A DNA stretch of 64,000 nt from Microbulbifer thermotolerans (GCF_900112305.1 NZ_FOKT01000002.1:186001-250000), one strand, 5' to 3'; positions 45,377 through 55,783 are shown, counted from the stretch's first letter. Notes: a model not told the origin generated them from the sequence alone. Numbers and translations: made by a program.

Positions 45377-46057
45377 TCAGTTTTTGGTAAAACCGGTTCT
45401 AATAGCGCGGAAAGTCAAGCTGATTCTGCCGCCCAATTCGCGCGCACTTTTTGACACTCCGTGCAGCCAATGGCGTTGTACGGCACCGGATGTCAGTAAC
45501 AGAGAACCATTGGGAAGTAAAACAGAGAGGCGCTTCCCTCCCGCACGCGGCTTAAACCCGAGGCTGCGTTCCTGCCCGAGGCTGACGGTGGCCACCACCG
45601 GCCAATCTCCCAGCGCCTTTTCGTCATCGGCGTGCCAGCCCATGCTGTCCTCGCCCCCGCGATAGTAATTCGCCAATACCGAATTGAACTGAAAACCTTC
45701 CGCGCGCAAGCGTGACCGAAGCGCGGCAAGACAGTCATTCCAAGACTGCGGTCTCAGCTCAAGACCAGACCAACGATAGATTACTGCGGGATCAGCGACG
45801 AACGCATGAAGACGCGGTATCGGATATTGCTTGCCGAACAGACGCAACCGCGGCTGCTCCCATAACAACTCCTGCAAACAATTCCGGTAAATAACCGCGG
45901 TTTCGAGAGGCGAAATCCAGGTGGGAATGAGTAAAGCTTTTCCGGGAGGAAGCTTGATCCAATAGCTGTCCGCATAGGACGCCTTTAACGCGGCCGCGCG
46001 GGTGGCAAAAGCGGCCTCGTGCATTACACCCCCGCACACTTCAAAAGCCATCCCCAT
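45377..46057 (-). CDS. AlkB-like 2-oxoglutarate/Fe(II) dioxygenase
   Basis: Predicted dealkylase of nucleic acids or another substrate. About 226 residues. The AlkB core contains NSVLANYYRGGEDSMGWHADDE, with the HxD iron motif and the NYY strand, the distal iron His in QRHWLHGV and the 2-oxoglutarate Arg in GGRISLTFR. It resembles the ALKBH2/3-like branch more than E. coli AlkB. The start is uncertain: ATG at 46057 is eight bases from the murB stop, and 46024 is an alternative. Confidence 0.88.
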   Translation of the reverse strand: MGMAFEVCGGVMHEAAFATRAAALKASYADSYWIKLPPGKALLIPTWISPLETAVIYRNCLQELLWEQPRLRLFGKQYPIPRLHAFVADPAVIYRWSGLELRPQSWNDCLAALRSRLRAEGFQFNSVLANYYRGGEDSMGWHADDEKALGDWPVVATVSLGQERSLGFKPRAGGKRLSVLLPNGSLLLTSGAVQRHWLHGVSKSARELGGRISLTFRAIRTGFTKN

Positions 46058-46064
46058 CGCGGTC

Positions 46065-47096
46065 TCAGGGGTAGTAACGCGGTTCGGGTTCCAGATCGAC
46101 ACCGAACTTTGCGCGGATATCCGCCGCTATCTCCTCCGCCAGGCTGGTAACCTCTGCCCCACATCCGCCACCCGGATTTACCAGGACCAGCGCCTGACGA
46201 TCGTGCACGCCCACCGAGTTTCGGCGCACACCCCGCCAGCCTGCACGATCAATAAGCCAGCCGGCGGCCAGTTTCCACCCATCTCCTGAGGGGAAAGCCA
46301 CCAAGTCCGGATAAGACTTCTTAAGGTTCTGGTAGAAATCCGCGCCTACCACCGGGTTTTTGAAAAAACTGCCCACATTGGGGATGTCGTCTGGGGACGG
46401 CAGTTTGCTGTTGCGGATCTCAATCACCGCACGCGCGACATCCGCGGGACGGAGCTCGCCGGTCTGCACTCCCCGCTCGGCCAAATGTCGCTCCAGGGCC
46501 GGGTAATCGAGCTTCGGCCGCCAGTCATTCGGCAAAAATAGGGACACGCGGGTGATGATATAGCGGTCCCGGGCTGCTCTTTTAAAGACGCTGTCGCGGT
46601 AGCCGAACTGGCAATCGGCGGCGGGAAATTCCCGCAGTTCTCCGGTGGCAATATGCACTGCCTGTAAACACTCAAACGTATCACGCAACTCCACCCCATA
46701 AGCACCGATATTCTGGATGGGTGCGGCGCCCATACTACCGGGAATCAGGGCCAGATTTTCCAGCCCTCCAATCCCCTGCTTTACTGTATGCATAACCAGA
46801 TGGTGCCAGTTCTCTCCAGCTGCCGCGCACAGACGTGTGCCACAAGAATCCTTTTCCAGCGACACCCCGCGGAGGGCCATATGGATCACCAGACCAGGAT
46901 AATCACTTGTCAGCACAATATTGCTGCCGCCACCCAAGGGAAGAATCGGCAATTTTTTCTCTTGCGCAAACGCCAGTGCCTCCCTTAGCTGCTCGAGACT
47001 TTCCACCCGAACAAAATAGGCCGCACGCGCCGCTATGGCCAGGGTGTTCAGGGGTTGCAGGTCGACATTGGTTTCCAAGCGCAATTGCTGCCTCAT
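46065..47096 (-). CDS. murB: UDP-N-acetylenolpyruvoylglucosamine reductase
   Basis: FAD- and NADPH-dependent enzyme of peptidoglycan precursor synthesis. 343 residues, E. coli-like type I. FAD-binding segments LPLGGGSNIVL and LIPGSMGAAPIQNIGAYGVE; catalytic region YRDSVFK (type I Tyr) and NVGSFFKNP (Ser proton donor). It starts one base after the kdsB stop. Confidence 0.96.
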   Translation of the reverse strand: MRQQLRLETNVDLQPLNTLAIAARAAYFVRVESLEQLREALAFAQEKKLPILPLGGGSNIVLTSDYPGLVIHMALRGVSLEKDSCGTRLCAAAGENWHHLVMHTVKQGIGGLENLALIPGSMGAAPIQNIGAYGVELRDTFECLQAVHIATGELREFPAADCQFGYRDSVFKRAARDRYIITRVSLFLPNDWRPKLDYPALERHLAERGVQTGELRPADVARAVIEIRNSKLPSPDDIPNVGSFFKNPVVGADFYQNLKKSYPDLVAFPSGDGWKLAAGWLIDRAGWRGVRRNSVGVHDRQALVLVNPGGGCGAEVTSLAEEIAADIRAKFGVDLEPEPRYYP

Positions 47097-47097
47097 A

Positions 47098-47865
47098 CTA
47101 GCCCAACAACTCCCGCATACGATGCAGGTCCGCCTCAGTATCTACCCCACCGGGAACCGCTTCGCAGGCATCCGCAACGTGAATATTTTCGTCGTGGTAC
47201 AGAAAACGCAGCTGCTCGAGCGCTTCAAATTGCTCCAACGGCGCCACTGGCCAGGAGACAAAACGATTTAGCAGTGCCACCCGGTAAGCATAGATTCCAA
47301 TATGGCGGCGCGCATTCAGACCTGCGGGCAACTCAGATGCATCGCCGGAAAAAGCATCGCGGGGCCAGGGCACCGGGGCGCGGGAGAAGTAACGGGCGAG
47401 GCCGGATTCAGCGGCGACTACCTTGACGATATTCGGATTGTGGAAGTCCTGCAATGTTTTGATGGGTTCAGCCAAGGTGGCAACACCCGCACGGGGATTG
47501 GCCGACAGATTGGCCGCCACTTGGTCAATCACCTTCGGCGGGATCAGTGGTTCATCCCCCTGCACATTAACCAGGATGCGGTCAGACGAGAGGCCGAGGA
47601 TAGTGGCAACCTCTTGCAGGCGGTCGGTACCCGACGCATGGTCCGGGGATGTCATACACACGTCACCGCCAAAAGCGCGCACCGCCTCCGCCACACGCTC
47701 ATCATCGGTGGCCACAACAACCCTATCAGCACTGCTCTGCAGCGCACGCCGATAGACGTGTTCAATCATCGGACTACCGGCGATATCCGCCAATGGTTTT
47801 CCCGGCAGGCGGCTGGATGAGAAGCGCGCGGGGATAACGACATCGAAAGAAAGACTATTGGTCAT
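47098..47865 (-). CDS. kdsB: 3-deoxy-manno-octulosonate cytidylyltransferase
   Basis: Activates KDO to CMP-KDO for lipopolysaccharide core assembly. 255 residues. [17 protein letters not shown] (nucleotide binding), [22 protein letters not shown] and [12 protein letters not shown] are all characteristic. Its start overlaps the lpxK 3' end by 11 bases, so the small Trm112-like gene often found between them is absent here. Confidence 0.97.
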   Translation of the reverse strand: MTNSLSFDVVIPARFSSSRLPGKPLADIAGSPMIEHVYRRALQSSADRVVVATDDERVAEAVRAFGGDVCMTSPDHASGTDRLQEVATILGLSSDRILVNVQGDEPLIPPKVIDQVAANLSANPRAGVATLAEPIKTLQDFHNPNIVKVVAAESGLARYFSRAPVPWPRDAFSGDASELPAGLNARRHIGIYAYRVALLNRFVSWPVAPLEQFEALEQLRFLYHDENIHVADACEAVPGGVDTEADLHRMRELLG

Positions 47866-48889
47866 CTTCGGAAAACTGCTTCAGATGCTGGTGAATTTTC
47901 TGGTAAAAAAGATCGGGCAGTCGGGCACTGACTTCCAGCGCCCACCAGTGGCTCTGCCAAAAATCGCGGCACTTGACCGCGTCTTTCATTGTCATGATCA
48001 CCGGTGTCACGCCGTCGAATTGCAATTCCTGCGGACTGAACTGGTGATGATCGGGGAAAGGCCGCTCCATCACCTGATAACCCATTTGGCGCAGCTCGTG
48101 GAAAAAACGCTGGGGATTGCCGATGGCGGCGACCCCGTAAACAGGCCCCGGCCCTGGCCCCGATGCAAGCTTCAGTTGCGAAATCTGATCCAAGTTGAAT
48201 TGATGCCAGGCAGCGGGCTGCAGCTGCATTGAGAAAGCCAGCAGCTCACCGCACTGTTCTCTGACATGTTCCGCCGCCTCGCCGTTGGACACCACCAGAT
48301 CCACTTCCCGCAGCCGCTCCGGCGGCTCACGCAGGGGGCCCCGGGGCAGCATACGTCCGTTACCGAGGCCGCGCTGGCCGTCCACAACGCAAATTTCAAG
48401 GCTGCGCCACAGTTTGTAATGTTGCAGGCCATCGTCAGACAAGATGACATTGCACTGGTGATAATCTATCAAGGCCTGCGCAGCCTCTGTGCGGTCCGGC
48501 GATACCATCACCGGCAGACCGGTAATCAGGTGCAGCATCAATGGCTCATCGCCGGATTCGAGAGGATGGGACTGCGCAGTGACCTGATAGGGATAGCGTT
48601 TGGCCCGACCACCATAGCCACGACTGATAATCCCCGGGTTCCAGCCTCGCTCCCGCAGCCACCGGCCCAGTTCGGCCACCAGCGGGGTTTTGCCCGCACC
48701 GCCGGTGGTTATATTTCCGACCACAATGACAGGAACAGACAATGGCGCTGGCGGCTCCGCAAGCTCCGCTCGCCGGCGTCTCGCACTCACCTGCCGATAC
48801 AGATGTTCCAGGGGCGCCAGCAGCGGCAGCGAGTTCCCCTCACCTCCCTGCGGATACCAGCGTCTGTTGAACCAGTTTTCCAGTGACAT
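47855..48889 (-). CDS. lpxK: Tetraacyldisaccharide 4'-kinase
   Basis: Phosphorylates the lipid A disaccharide at 4'. 344 residues, with membrane association through the N-terminal region. The P-loop is [14 protein letters not shown]. Other family segments are [29 protein letters not shown] and [11 protein letters not shown]. It lies 92 bases downstream of msbA, fitting a lipid A synthesis and export cluster. Confidence 0.96.
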   Translation of the reverse strand: MSLENWFNRRWYPQGGEGNSLPLLAPLEHLYRQVSARRRRAELAEPPAPLSVPVIVVGNITTGGAGKTPLVAELGRWLRERGWNPGIISRGYGGRAKRYPYQVTAQSHPLESGDEPLMLHLITGLPVMVSPDRTEAAQALIDYHQCNVILSDDGLQHYKLWRSLEICVVDGQRGLGNGRMLPRGPLREPPERLREVDLVVSNGEAAEHVREQCGELLAFSMQLQPAAWHQFNLDQISQLKLASGPGPGPVYGVAAIGNPQRFFHELRQMGYQVMERPFPDHHQFSPQELQFDGVTPVIMTMKDAVKCRDFWQSHWWALEVSARLPDLFYQKIHQHLKQFSEDDQ

Positions 48890-48981
48890 ATATCAGTTGC
48901 ACAATTTGTGAGAAATCACAGGCGCGGATAATGAATCAGCCCCTTGGATACCCCTTGTGGTGATTTCCGTCCGTCACAAAC

Positions 48982-50805
48982 TCAGCGTTGCTGTTGTAGC
49001 AGCGCCGCGTAGCGGCCACCTTTGGCGAGCAGGGAGGCGTGATCACCACTTTCAACGACTCTGCCCTGCTCCATCACCAGAATGCAGTCAGCGTTTTCGA
49101 TGGTGCTCAGGCGGTGGGCTATGACAAAAGTAGTCCGGTTTTTCATTACTTCCGCCAGGGCCGATTGAATCGCGCGTTCCGATTCATTATCCAAGGCCGA
49201 TGTTGCCTCGTCCAAAATCAATATAGGGGCATCTTTCAGTAATGCTCGGGCAATCGCCAGGCGCTGGCGCTGTCCGCCGGACAACATCTGTGCATTATCG
49301 CCCAACACCGTTTGCAAGCCCTGGGGCAACTCTTCGATAAAATCCCGCGCGTGGGCCAGTTCTACCGCGCGCTGAACATCTTCCAGGCTGGCACCTTCCA
49401 ACTCACCGTAAGCGATATTGCGATAAACCGTATCGTTGAACAGCACAATATTCTGAGACACCATACTGATTTGATGGCGCAGATCAGCGAGCCGAAGCTC
49501 CCCGGTATCGACCCCATCCAGCAGTATGCGGCCGCTGCTCGGCTCGTAGAAGCGCGCCAGCAGGCTGACCAACGTGCTCTTGCCTGATCCCGAGGCTCCG
49601 ACCAGCGCCACCGTCTGCCCCGGCTTTACGGAAAAGTTGATATCCGTCAACACCGGCGGTGCGGAACTGTCGTAACTGAAACCGAGATTCTCGAAGGTGA
49701 CCTCACCGCGCACCGGTTCCCGCAGCTGTGCCCTCCCCCCCTGCGGTTCCTTGGGCGCATCCATCACTTCAAAGATACTCTCTGCCGCGGCAATGCCCTT
49801 CTGAATGTCGGCAAAAACCTCCGACAAGCTGCGCACCGGTTTTGCCAGTGACGCCGCAGCACCGATGTACGCCGCAAACACGCCAGCTGTCATCGCTTCA
49901 ACCATTCCCGGCGCCAGGGCCAACCAGACAATGGTCGCGGTGGACAGCCCGACGAGGATCTGGATCACCGAGACACTGGCGTTATCCGCAACAACCAGCT
50001 TCATAAACTGCTGGCGGTTATTGTCGCTGGCAGTTTCAAAACGCGCATTTTCATACTGCTGGCCACCGTACATACGCACCACCTGATAGCCGTTGATGGC
50101 TTCCTGAGTGACATGTGTCACATCCCCCATGGTGTTCTGAATCCGATGGCTCAGTTTGCGAAAACGCTTGCCGACACTACGTACAATGAAGGCAATAAAC
50201 GGCGCAAAGAGGAAAAAAGTCAGTGTCAGTTTCCAATTCACCAGTAGTAGATAAACGAGCAGGCCAATCGTGGTGAAAGACTCGCGGATCAAGACCTTCA
50301 CCGCCTTGGTGATGGAGTTGGTCACCTGCTCCACGTTGTAGGAAACTTTGGAGATCAGATAAGCACCGGTGTAGCGGTCAAAGTAAGCGCTGGGCAGCTG
50401 ACCGATACTTTTGAACAGCGCCGTACGCAACTGATGAATCACCGCCCGCGCCACATAGGCGAGTCCGTAGCTGCCAATAAAATTACCGCAGGCCCGCAGC
50501 ACAATTATCAACAACATGGCCAGCGGAATGAGCCAACGCGCCGTCGGCTGCGGCATTACACCGCCAGGGAACCAGGCGGCGACATACTTGGCGAGAAAAC
50601 CGCGACTCTCCTGAACCCCGGCGCCAACCGCGTCGAGCAGCAGCTCAGTCACCGCAATCAGACTGACCCCCATAGTGGAGAACAGCAAAAAGCCGAACAC
50701 AGAAACGGCAAAGATCGGCCAGTGCGGCAGCGCGTAGGAAAGCAAACGGCGGTAGGTTTCCGCCCCGCGCCGCGGTTTGCTCGGGGGCGTGTTGACTCTA
50801 TTCAT
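48982..50805 (-). CDS. msbA: Lipid A export ATP-binding/permease MsbA
   Basis: Homodimeric ABC flippase for lipid A-core across the inner membrane. 607 residues: six membrane helices (about residues 25-330) and an ATPase domain with Walker A GASGSGKST, signature LSGGQRQRLAIARALL, Walker B ILILDEATSALD and switch His in VIAHRLST. The gene order msbA-lpxK-kdsB supports lipid A as substrate over other exporters. Confidence 0.93.
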   Translation of the reverse strand: MNRVNTPPSKPRRGAETYRRLLSYALPHWPIFAVSVFGFLLFSTMGVSLIAVTELLLDAVGAGVQESRGFLAKYVAAWFPGGVMPQPTARWLIPLAMLLIIVLRACGNFIGSYGLAYVARAVIHQLRTALFKSIGQLPSAYFDRYTGAYLISKVSYNVEQVTNSITKAVKVLIRESFTTIGLLVYLLLVNWKLTLTFFLFAPFIAFIVRSVGKRFRKLSHRIQNTMGDVTHVTQEAINGYQVVRMYGGQQYENARFETASDNNRQQFMKLVVADNASVSVIQILVGLSTATIVWLALAPGMVEAMTAGVFAAYIGAAASLAKPVRSLSEVFADIQKGIAAAESIFEVMDAPKEPQGGRAQLREPVRGEVTFENLGFSYDSSAPPVLTDINFSVKPGQTVALVGASGSGKSTLVSLLARFYEPSSGRILLDGVDTGELRLADLRHQISMVSQNIVLFNDTVYRNIAYGELEGASLEDVQRAVELAHARDFIEELPQGLQTVLGDNAQMLSGGQRQRLAIARALLKDAPILILDEATSALDNESERAIQSALAEVMKNRTTFVIAHRLSTIENADCILVMEQGRVVESGDHASLLAKGGRYAALLQQQR

Positions 50806-50930
50806 GCAATATTGTGGCTGGGCCCACTCGCGGTTTTATCGCATGGACAGGCATCAGCACACGCACGCCAGCGGAGGCTGGACATACCCAAATGTACGAC
50901 CTGCGAATTGCTCCAAAACCAACTGGGCAG

Positions 50931-51350
50931 TTAATCCTGTTCCGGCTGCCGCGTGGTGATACTGAGGTTCACAAAGCCCAGCTGCCCCGCGGCGTCCATG
51001 GCCCGCACCACGGCCTGATGTTGGGCGGTGGCGTCGGCCGTGATGACAAGAGGTCGATTGTACTCGCCCGCGGAAGCTTCTGACAGCGCCGATTTCAACG
51101 TGGACAGTTTTTTATTGATCAAGGCGCGCCCGTTGACCGAATAGGAACCGTCCGCAGCGATCAGTATCTCCAGCGCTCGGGGTTGCTCCTGAGCCTGAGG
51201 CCCCGCCGCCTCAGGCAAATTCAGCTTCAGGTGGCTTTCCTTGGTAAAAGTGGTGGAAACCATAAAGAAAATCAGCAGCAGGAAGACCACGTCGATCAAC
51301 GGCGTCAGGTTGACCCCATCCTGCTCCTTGGGCTGACGGCGAAACTGCAT
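50931..51350 (-). CDS. exbD: ExbD/TolR-family proton channel subunit
   Basis: 139 residues: a short cytoplasmic tail, one membrane helix with the proton-conducting Asp (NLTPLIDVVFLLLIFFMVST), and a periplasmic domain. It pairs with the ExbB-like protein just upstream to energise a TonB-type partner. No tonB is adjacent, so it may serve the receptors elsewhere in this window. It starts six bases after the exbB stop. Confidence 0.9.
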   Translation of the reverse strand: MQFRRQPKEQDGVNLTPLIDVVFLLLIFFMVSTTFTKESHLKLNLPEAAGPQAQEQPRALEILIAADGSYSVNGRALINKKLSTLKSALSEASAGEYNRPLVITADATAQHQAVVRAMDAAGQLGFVNLSITTRQPEQD

Positions 51351-51356
51351 TGCACA

Positions 51357-51977
51357 CTACTCCGCTTCAATACGGCGGTCACTGTGCAGCGCATCCACCA
51401 GCTTAACCGCTTCCTGTTCCATGGTGACGACAATGGTATCCACGCGGCGCTGGAAGTAACGGTGGGCCATCAAGGCGGGAATGGCGACCGTCAGCCCCGC
51501 AGCGGTGGTGATCAGTGCCTGACTGATGCCTCCAGCCAGTATGCCGGCATTCCCGGTCCCCTCAAGCATAATGGCGGTAAACACCTGTATCATGCCGAGG
51601 ACGGTACCCAGCAGACCAATCAGCGGCGCCACCGCAGCGATGGTACCCAGTGCGCCGAGGAAACGTTCCAGCTCATGCACCACTTGGCCAGCCGCTTCTT
51701 CGATACTGTCTTTCATCACTTCGCGGCCGTGACGGGAGTTGGAAAGGCCCGCGGCGAAAATGCGCCCCAGCGGCGAAGAATCCCGCAGCTCCTTCAATTT
51801 TTCACCATTAATTTGATTATTTTTCAACCAACCCCAAACGTCACCGAGCAGAGTGCGCGGCGCGACACGGCGTGGATTGAGGCTCCACAAGCGCTCGATA
51901 CAGATGGCGATAACAGCGACGGAACAAAGCAATATCGGCAGCATCAGCCAGCCGCCAGATTTTATTATCTCTAACAC
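51357..51977 (-). CDS. exbB: ExbB/TolQ/MotA-family proton channel protein
   Basis: 206 residues with three membrane helices (about residues 10-28, 110-135 and 150-175). The family core AAVAPLIGLLGTVLGMIQVF and ITTAAGLTVAIPALMAHRYF is intact. GTG start. Located between comEC and exbD, the usual place in Pseudomonas-like genomes. Confidence 0.92.
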   Translation of the reverse strand: MLEIIKSGGWLMLPILLCSVAVIAICIERLWSLNPRRVAPRTLLGDVWGWLKNNQINGEKLKELRDSSPLGRIFAAGLSNSRHGREVMKDSIEEAAGQVVHELERFLGALGTIAAVAPLIGLLGTVLGMIQVFTAIMLEGTGNAGILAGGISQALITTAAGLTVAIPALMAHRYFQRRVDTIVVTMEQEAVKLVDALHSDRRIEAE

Positions 51978-52022
51978 TTTTCTCAGATCCTTGACTGCGG
52001 ATGAAAAAATTGGATGGAGACT

Positions 52023-54503
52023 CTACCACAGCTGGCTCCGGCGGCTAAGTCTCCACTCGGCATCTGCCCCATCCGTGTGATCCGCATACCAAAACCGCGG
52101 TGCCGCCCGCGCGACTTCCACCAAAGGCGCCCCGGCGCCCCGCATCCAGGTAAATACCAATGCCCCGCTTTTAGCGGTACTAAACAGCGCCGCACCACTG
52201 GCCGCATAACGGGCAACGACATCCGGGTGCGGATGACCGAAGTGATGGCGGAAACCAGCGCTGAAAACCACCCTACGCGGCGCGGCCCACGCGATCAACG
52301 CATTCGACGATGAACTGCGCGATCCGTGATGGGGCGCCAGCAACAGGTCCACCGGGCCCGAAAGCGGATAGGACTTGGCTAACTGCCGCTCCACTTCCGC
52401 GGGTACGTCTCCTGCCAGTAGTATTTGAACGCCGTGCCACTCGATCACGGCAACGCAACTGTGATCGTTTTCTTCCCCAGTGATATCTGTCGAATCAGGC
52501 CAGAGCCAACGCAACCGTAAATCGCCCAAAATTTCTTCACCACCAGCCACACAAGGGCTTGTCCTCCGGGCTTTTTCCCCCAACCGGCGCTCCAGTCGAC
52601 CGGGCGCGATCAAGTGTGCCACCGGCAACGATTCCGCCAGCCCCGCGAAGCCGCCGGCGTGATCCCTATCCCCGTGACTGACCACTACCGTATCCAGAGC
52701 GAGCACCCCCTCTCCGATCAGATAGGGAACGATGATCTCTCTACCCGCGCTCCAACCCGAACCGGAAATGGGCCCGGTGTCGTAAAGCAGCCGCTGTCGC
52801 GGCGTGTGCACCACCACCGCCAGCCCCTGCCCAACATCCAGCACGGTCACACGGAGCCATTCCCCCTCCCCCACCCTTGGCAAAAACGGCAGCAATGGGG
52901 GCAATAAAAGCAGCCAGCCGAGGTTGCGCCCAGGCAAACCGGGTGGCAACAAAAGCAACACCGCCCCCAAGGCGGAAAGCACAAGCAAGCCCACCTCAGC
53001 CGGAGGCCCCAATATCTGCCAGGAAGGCAGTAGATTGTGTCCACCGCCGAGAAAATGCATCAACGCGTCCAGCTGCCAGGCGGCAAAGTTGATGCACCAG
53101 GCCCCGGGGGTCGTGACCAGCAGCAGTACGCCGAGCATCAAGGGTGGCAAAACCAAAAATCCGAGCCAGGGAATTGCAATCAGGTTGAGCAGCAGCCCTC
53201 CCGGACTGAAACCGGAAAAAAACACCAATGATGGTAATAACAGGGCCACAGTGACCAGCCACTGGCTGCGCAACAGACCCGCGGTGCTTCCCAGTAAGCG
53301 CCCCCCGCGTTTGTGCGCTTGGCAAAGATACTGGCGGCCCCGGAACCCCAACAAGAGGGCGCCAACAGCGATGAATGAGAGCCAGAAGCCGGCACCGTAA
53401 AACGCCAGAGGTTGAATTGTCAGTACCAGAGCCAGGGCCAGGGCATAGGCGAAACCACTACTGATACGGCGCCGCCACTGCCAAACCAATAACAGCACCC
53501 AGGTCATGACCAGCGCGCGCTGTGCGGAAAGTGGCGCGCCGGCCAACAGGGTATAAATCAGAGAGGCGCTGAGCGCGAATAGTAGCGTTATGCCCCTGGG
53601 CGTGGCCCCAGTGCAGATTCCGATCGCCCGCCCGAGCAGGCCGCCGACCAGCATAAAAAAACCGGTGACCATGCCAACGTGTAGACCCGAAATCGCCAGC
53701 AGATGAGCGGTTCCCGTTTCCCGCAACAACCGCTGGTCGCCAGCATCAATACCACCTCTGTCGCCGAGCAGCAGCGCGCTCAACAGCTCTCCCCGCGTCT
53801 CTGCAGTCTCCAACAGCTTGTCGCGCAGCCAGTGGCGCAGCGCCGGTATCCCCGGCTGGAGCCCCAGGTACTGTGGCGGTTGAACTTGCGGATGCACATA
53901 GCCGGTGGCGTAAACTCCACGCCGTAACAACCACCCCTCGTAATCGAAGCCGTGTGGATTGACGCTGCCCCGCGGAGGTTTCAGTCTCACTGGCAGCAGC
54001 CAGAGGCTGCCGCCACGCAGCTGCGTCAACACACCCTCGTCGATACTGTACCAAGTGAGATCCAACAGCTGCCCCTGCAAGGGCGGCGACAAGTCACGAC
54101 CATGAACGCGCAGCACCCGCACACTGAAACGTACACTGCTCGTAGCTGCTGCCTCGTCAAACGCGGATTCGGTCAAACTTGGCCGGGGCAGGGAAACCAC
54201 TTGCACTTCCACCAGGAAATTCGCACCGTGGGCAGACAGAGGTAGACGCTGTTCCAGCGCATGCTGGTTGTGCCACAAGCCCCAACCAGCCCCGAGCAAC
54301 GTGGCGATAAACGGAACCGACAACCAGCCGCGGCCCGGAAGTATAAGTACCGGAGCCAGTATTACGACGCCGAAGGTGGCCAGCTCGCTCCAGGAAGGGA
54401 GCTGCGGCAAACTGCCCACAAAGACAATGGCCAGAGCATAGGCCCAAAGCAAGGCCGTTGGTGACATTACCCTTTGTCTGACTGCACTAGTTGCCTGTTC
54501 CAT
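52023..54503 (-). CDS. comEC: DNA internalization competence protein ComEC/Rec2
   Basis: Inner-membrane channel for single-stranded DNA during natural transformation. 826 residues: an N-terminal OB-like periplasmic domain (DUF4131), the Competence domain with LAISGLHVG, many membrane helices, and a C-terminal metallo-beta-lactamase domain with VVSHGDRDHAGG, LLAGDVP and APHHGSRSS. The metal ligands needed for nuclease activity appear present. Alternative ATG 12 codons downstream. Confidence 0.94.
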   Translation of the reverse strand: MEQATSAVRQRVMSPTALLWAYALAIVFVGSLPQLPSWSELATFGVVILAPVLILPGRGWLSVPFIATLLGAGWGLWHNQHALEQRLPLSAHGANFLVEVQVVSLPRPSLTESAFDEAAATSSVRFSVRVLRVHGRDLSPPLQGQLLDLTWYSIDEGVLTQLRGGSLWLLPVRLKPPRGSVNPHGFDYEGWLLRRGVYATGYVHPQVQPPQYLGLQPGIPALRHWLRDKLLETAETRGELLSALLLGDRGGIDAGDQRLLRETGTAHLLAISGLHVGMVTGFFMLVGGLLGRAIGICTGATPRGITLLFALSASLIYTLLAGAPLSAQRALVMTWVLLLVWQWRRRISSGFAYALALALVLTIQPLAFYGAGFWLSFIAVGALLLGFRGRQYLCQAHKRGGRLLGSTAGLLRSQWLVTVALLLPSLVFFSGFSPGGLLLNLIAIPWLGFLVLPPLMLGVLLLVTTPGAWCINFAAWQLDALMHFLGGGHNLLPSWQILGPPAEVGLLVLSALGAVLLLLPPGLPGRNLGWLLLLPPLLPFLPRVGEGEWLRVTVLDVGQGLAVVVHTPRQRLLYDTGPISGSGWSAGREIIVPYLIGEGVLALDTVVVSHGDRDHAGGFAGLAESLPVAHLIAPGRLERRLGEKARRTSPCVAGGEEILGDLRLRWLWPDSTDITGEENDHSCVAVIEWHGVQILLAGDVPAEVERQLAKSYPLSGPVDLLLAPHHGSRSSSSNALIAWAAPRRVVFSAGFRHHFGHPHPDVVARYAASGAALFSTAKSGALVFTWMRGAGAPLVEVARAAPRFWYADHTDGADAEWRLSRRSQLW

Positions 54504-54818
54504 GGCCCCTGCTCTGCTGATCAGCGCTATTGATGCTGTACCACTTTTATAGGGAACTGCTGATTTACCCCTTTAGACGTTGTAAACCGAACCGAGAATG
54601 CAAAATCTACCTGAAAAGACCAAAAAACAACCACATTAAACGGTCATTTGCCGCCCCACCAAAAGGCATTACAAAGTCACAAAACTTTAAAAAAAATGCC
54701 ATTTTTAACACATTTGTAATAATTCCCGCTCAAAATCCGCGCAATTCGAGGCAGGCCGACATTTGGACATCACATGGCCGCTCTCGATTAAAAAACCAAA
54801 AACTGCGCGAGAACACTG
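54504..54818. other. Divergent intergenic region between comEC and the porin gene
   Basis: AT-rich region, presumably carrying the porin promoter; TTAACA and TAATAAT around 54700-54725 are candidates. AGGGAACTGCTGATT at 54551-54565 resembles one end of the MITE at 36196, but no second end was found. No gene was seen. Confidence 0.5.
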
Positions 54819-55757
54819 ATGAAAAAGACGGTAATCTACCTGGCTGTCGCCATGGTACCGGCGCTGGCTGCGGCCCAAGACGATACAATAACCTTTTACG
54901 GCAAGGCCAATGTGGCCTTCCAGTCCGCCGACGAAGGCGATAGTTCTGTCACCGATGTCAAGAGCAACGCCTCTCGCCTGGGTATTAAGGGCGCCCTGCC
55001 CCTGGATAATGGTGTCAAGGCGATCTACAAGATGGAGTACCAAGTGGATATCGATGGCGATGCCGAAGAGACCTTCGAGCAACGCAATATCTACGCTGGT
55101 CTGGAAGGCGGTTTCGGTCAGGTCATTGCCGGCAAGTTTGATACCCCTCTGAAAGTCGCCCAAAACAAAGTCGACCAGTTCAATGATCTTGAAGGCGATA
55201 TCAAGAGCGTTATCACCAGAAGCGACAACAGGGAGTCCAACAACCTGCAGTACACGACCCCATCGTTTGGTGGATTCAGGTTGTCCGCAGCCTACATCAG
55301 CAATCGTGAAGAAGTGATCGGCACTGATGACTCGGGCAGCGACATTACCCGCGACGACGGCACCTCCGTATCTGTGGCCTATGACAATAACGGGGTATAT
55401 TTAGCCTATGCCTACGACATGAGTGTCGAGGCCAATGATTGGGATGTACAGCGATTTGTCGCCCAATACGGCATAGGCCCGGTACAGGTGGGCGCACTCT
55501 TCGAAGAACAGCAAAAGGCAGACGGAAGCACCCAGGACGGCTGGCTAGCCTCCGCCGCGTACAAAATCAACCAGTGGACTGTAAAAGCACAATACGGGCA
55601 ATCGGATATTGTTGTAACCGATGCGGAAACCTTCAGCCTGGGCCTTGATTTCCATTTCTCCAGAGCGGTCAAGGTATTCGGATTTTACACCGATGAAACC
55701 GCGGCAGACGATTACGACCGCAGCTATTTCGGCATAGGCACTGAGTTGAAATTCTGA
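54819..55757 (+). CDS. Gram-negative porin
   Basis: Outer-membrane general or specific porin, 312 residues. Signal peptide MKKTVIYLAVAMVPALAAAQ, then ITFYGKANVAFQSAD and SRLGIKGALPLDNGVKAIYKMEY, the usual start of 16-strand porins. EQRNIYAGLEGGFGQVIAGKFDTP precedes a constriction-loop-like segment. The C-terminus is FGIGTELKF, with terminal Phe. Followed by an intrinsic terminator, so monocistronic. Confidence 0.93.
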   Translation: MKKTVIYLAVAMVPALAAAQDDTITFYGKANVAFQSADEGDSSVTDVKSNASRLGIKGALPLDNGVKAIYKMEYQVDIDGDAEETFEQRNIYAGLEGGFGQVIAGKFDTPLKVAQNKVDQFNDLEGDIKSVITRSDNRESNNLQYTTPSFGGFRLSAAYISNREEVIGTDDSGSDITRDDGTSVSVAYDNNGVYLAYAYDMSVEANDWDVQRFVAQYGIGPVQVGALFEEQQKADGSTQDGWLASAAYKINQWTVKAQYGQSDIVVTDAETFSLGLDFHFSRAVKVFGFYTDETAADDYDRSYFGIGTELKF

Positions 55758-55783
55758 TCAGTAGCACGCGCAACACTGAGAAA

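Noticed and set aside
54551-54565. Second MITE copy upstream of the porin gene
   Set aside because: Only one end resembles the terminal repeat; no matching inverted end or target duplication was found within several hundred bases.
54530-54943. 137-residue frame overlapping the porin start
   Set aside because: It crosses the AT-rich promoter region and the porin signal peptide in another frame, without a ribosome site.
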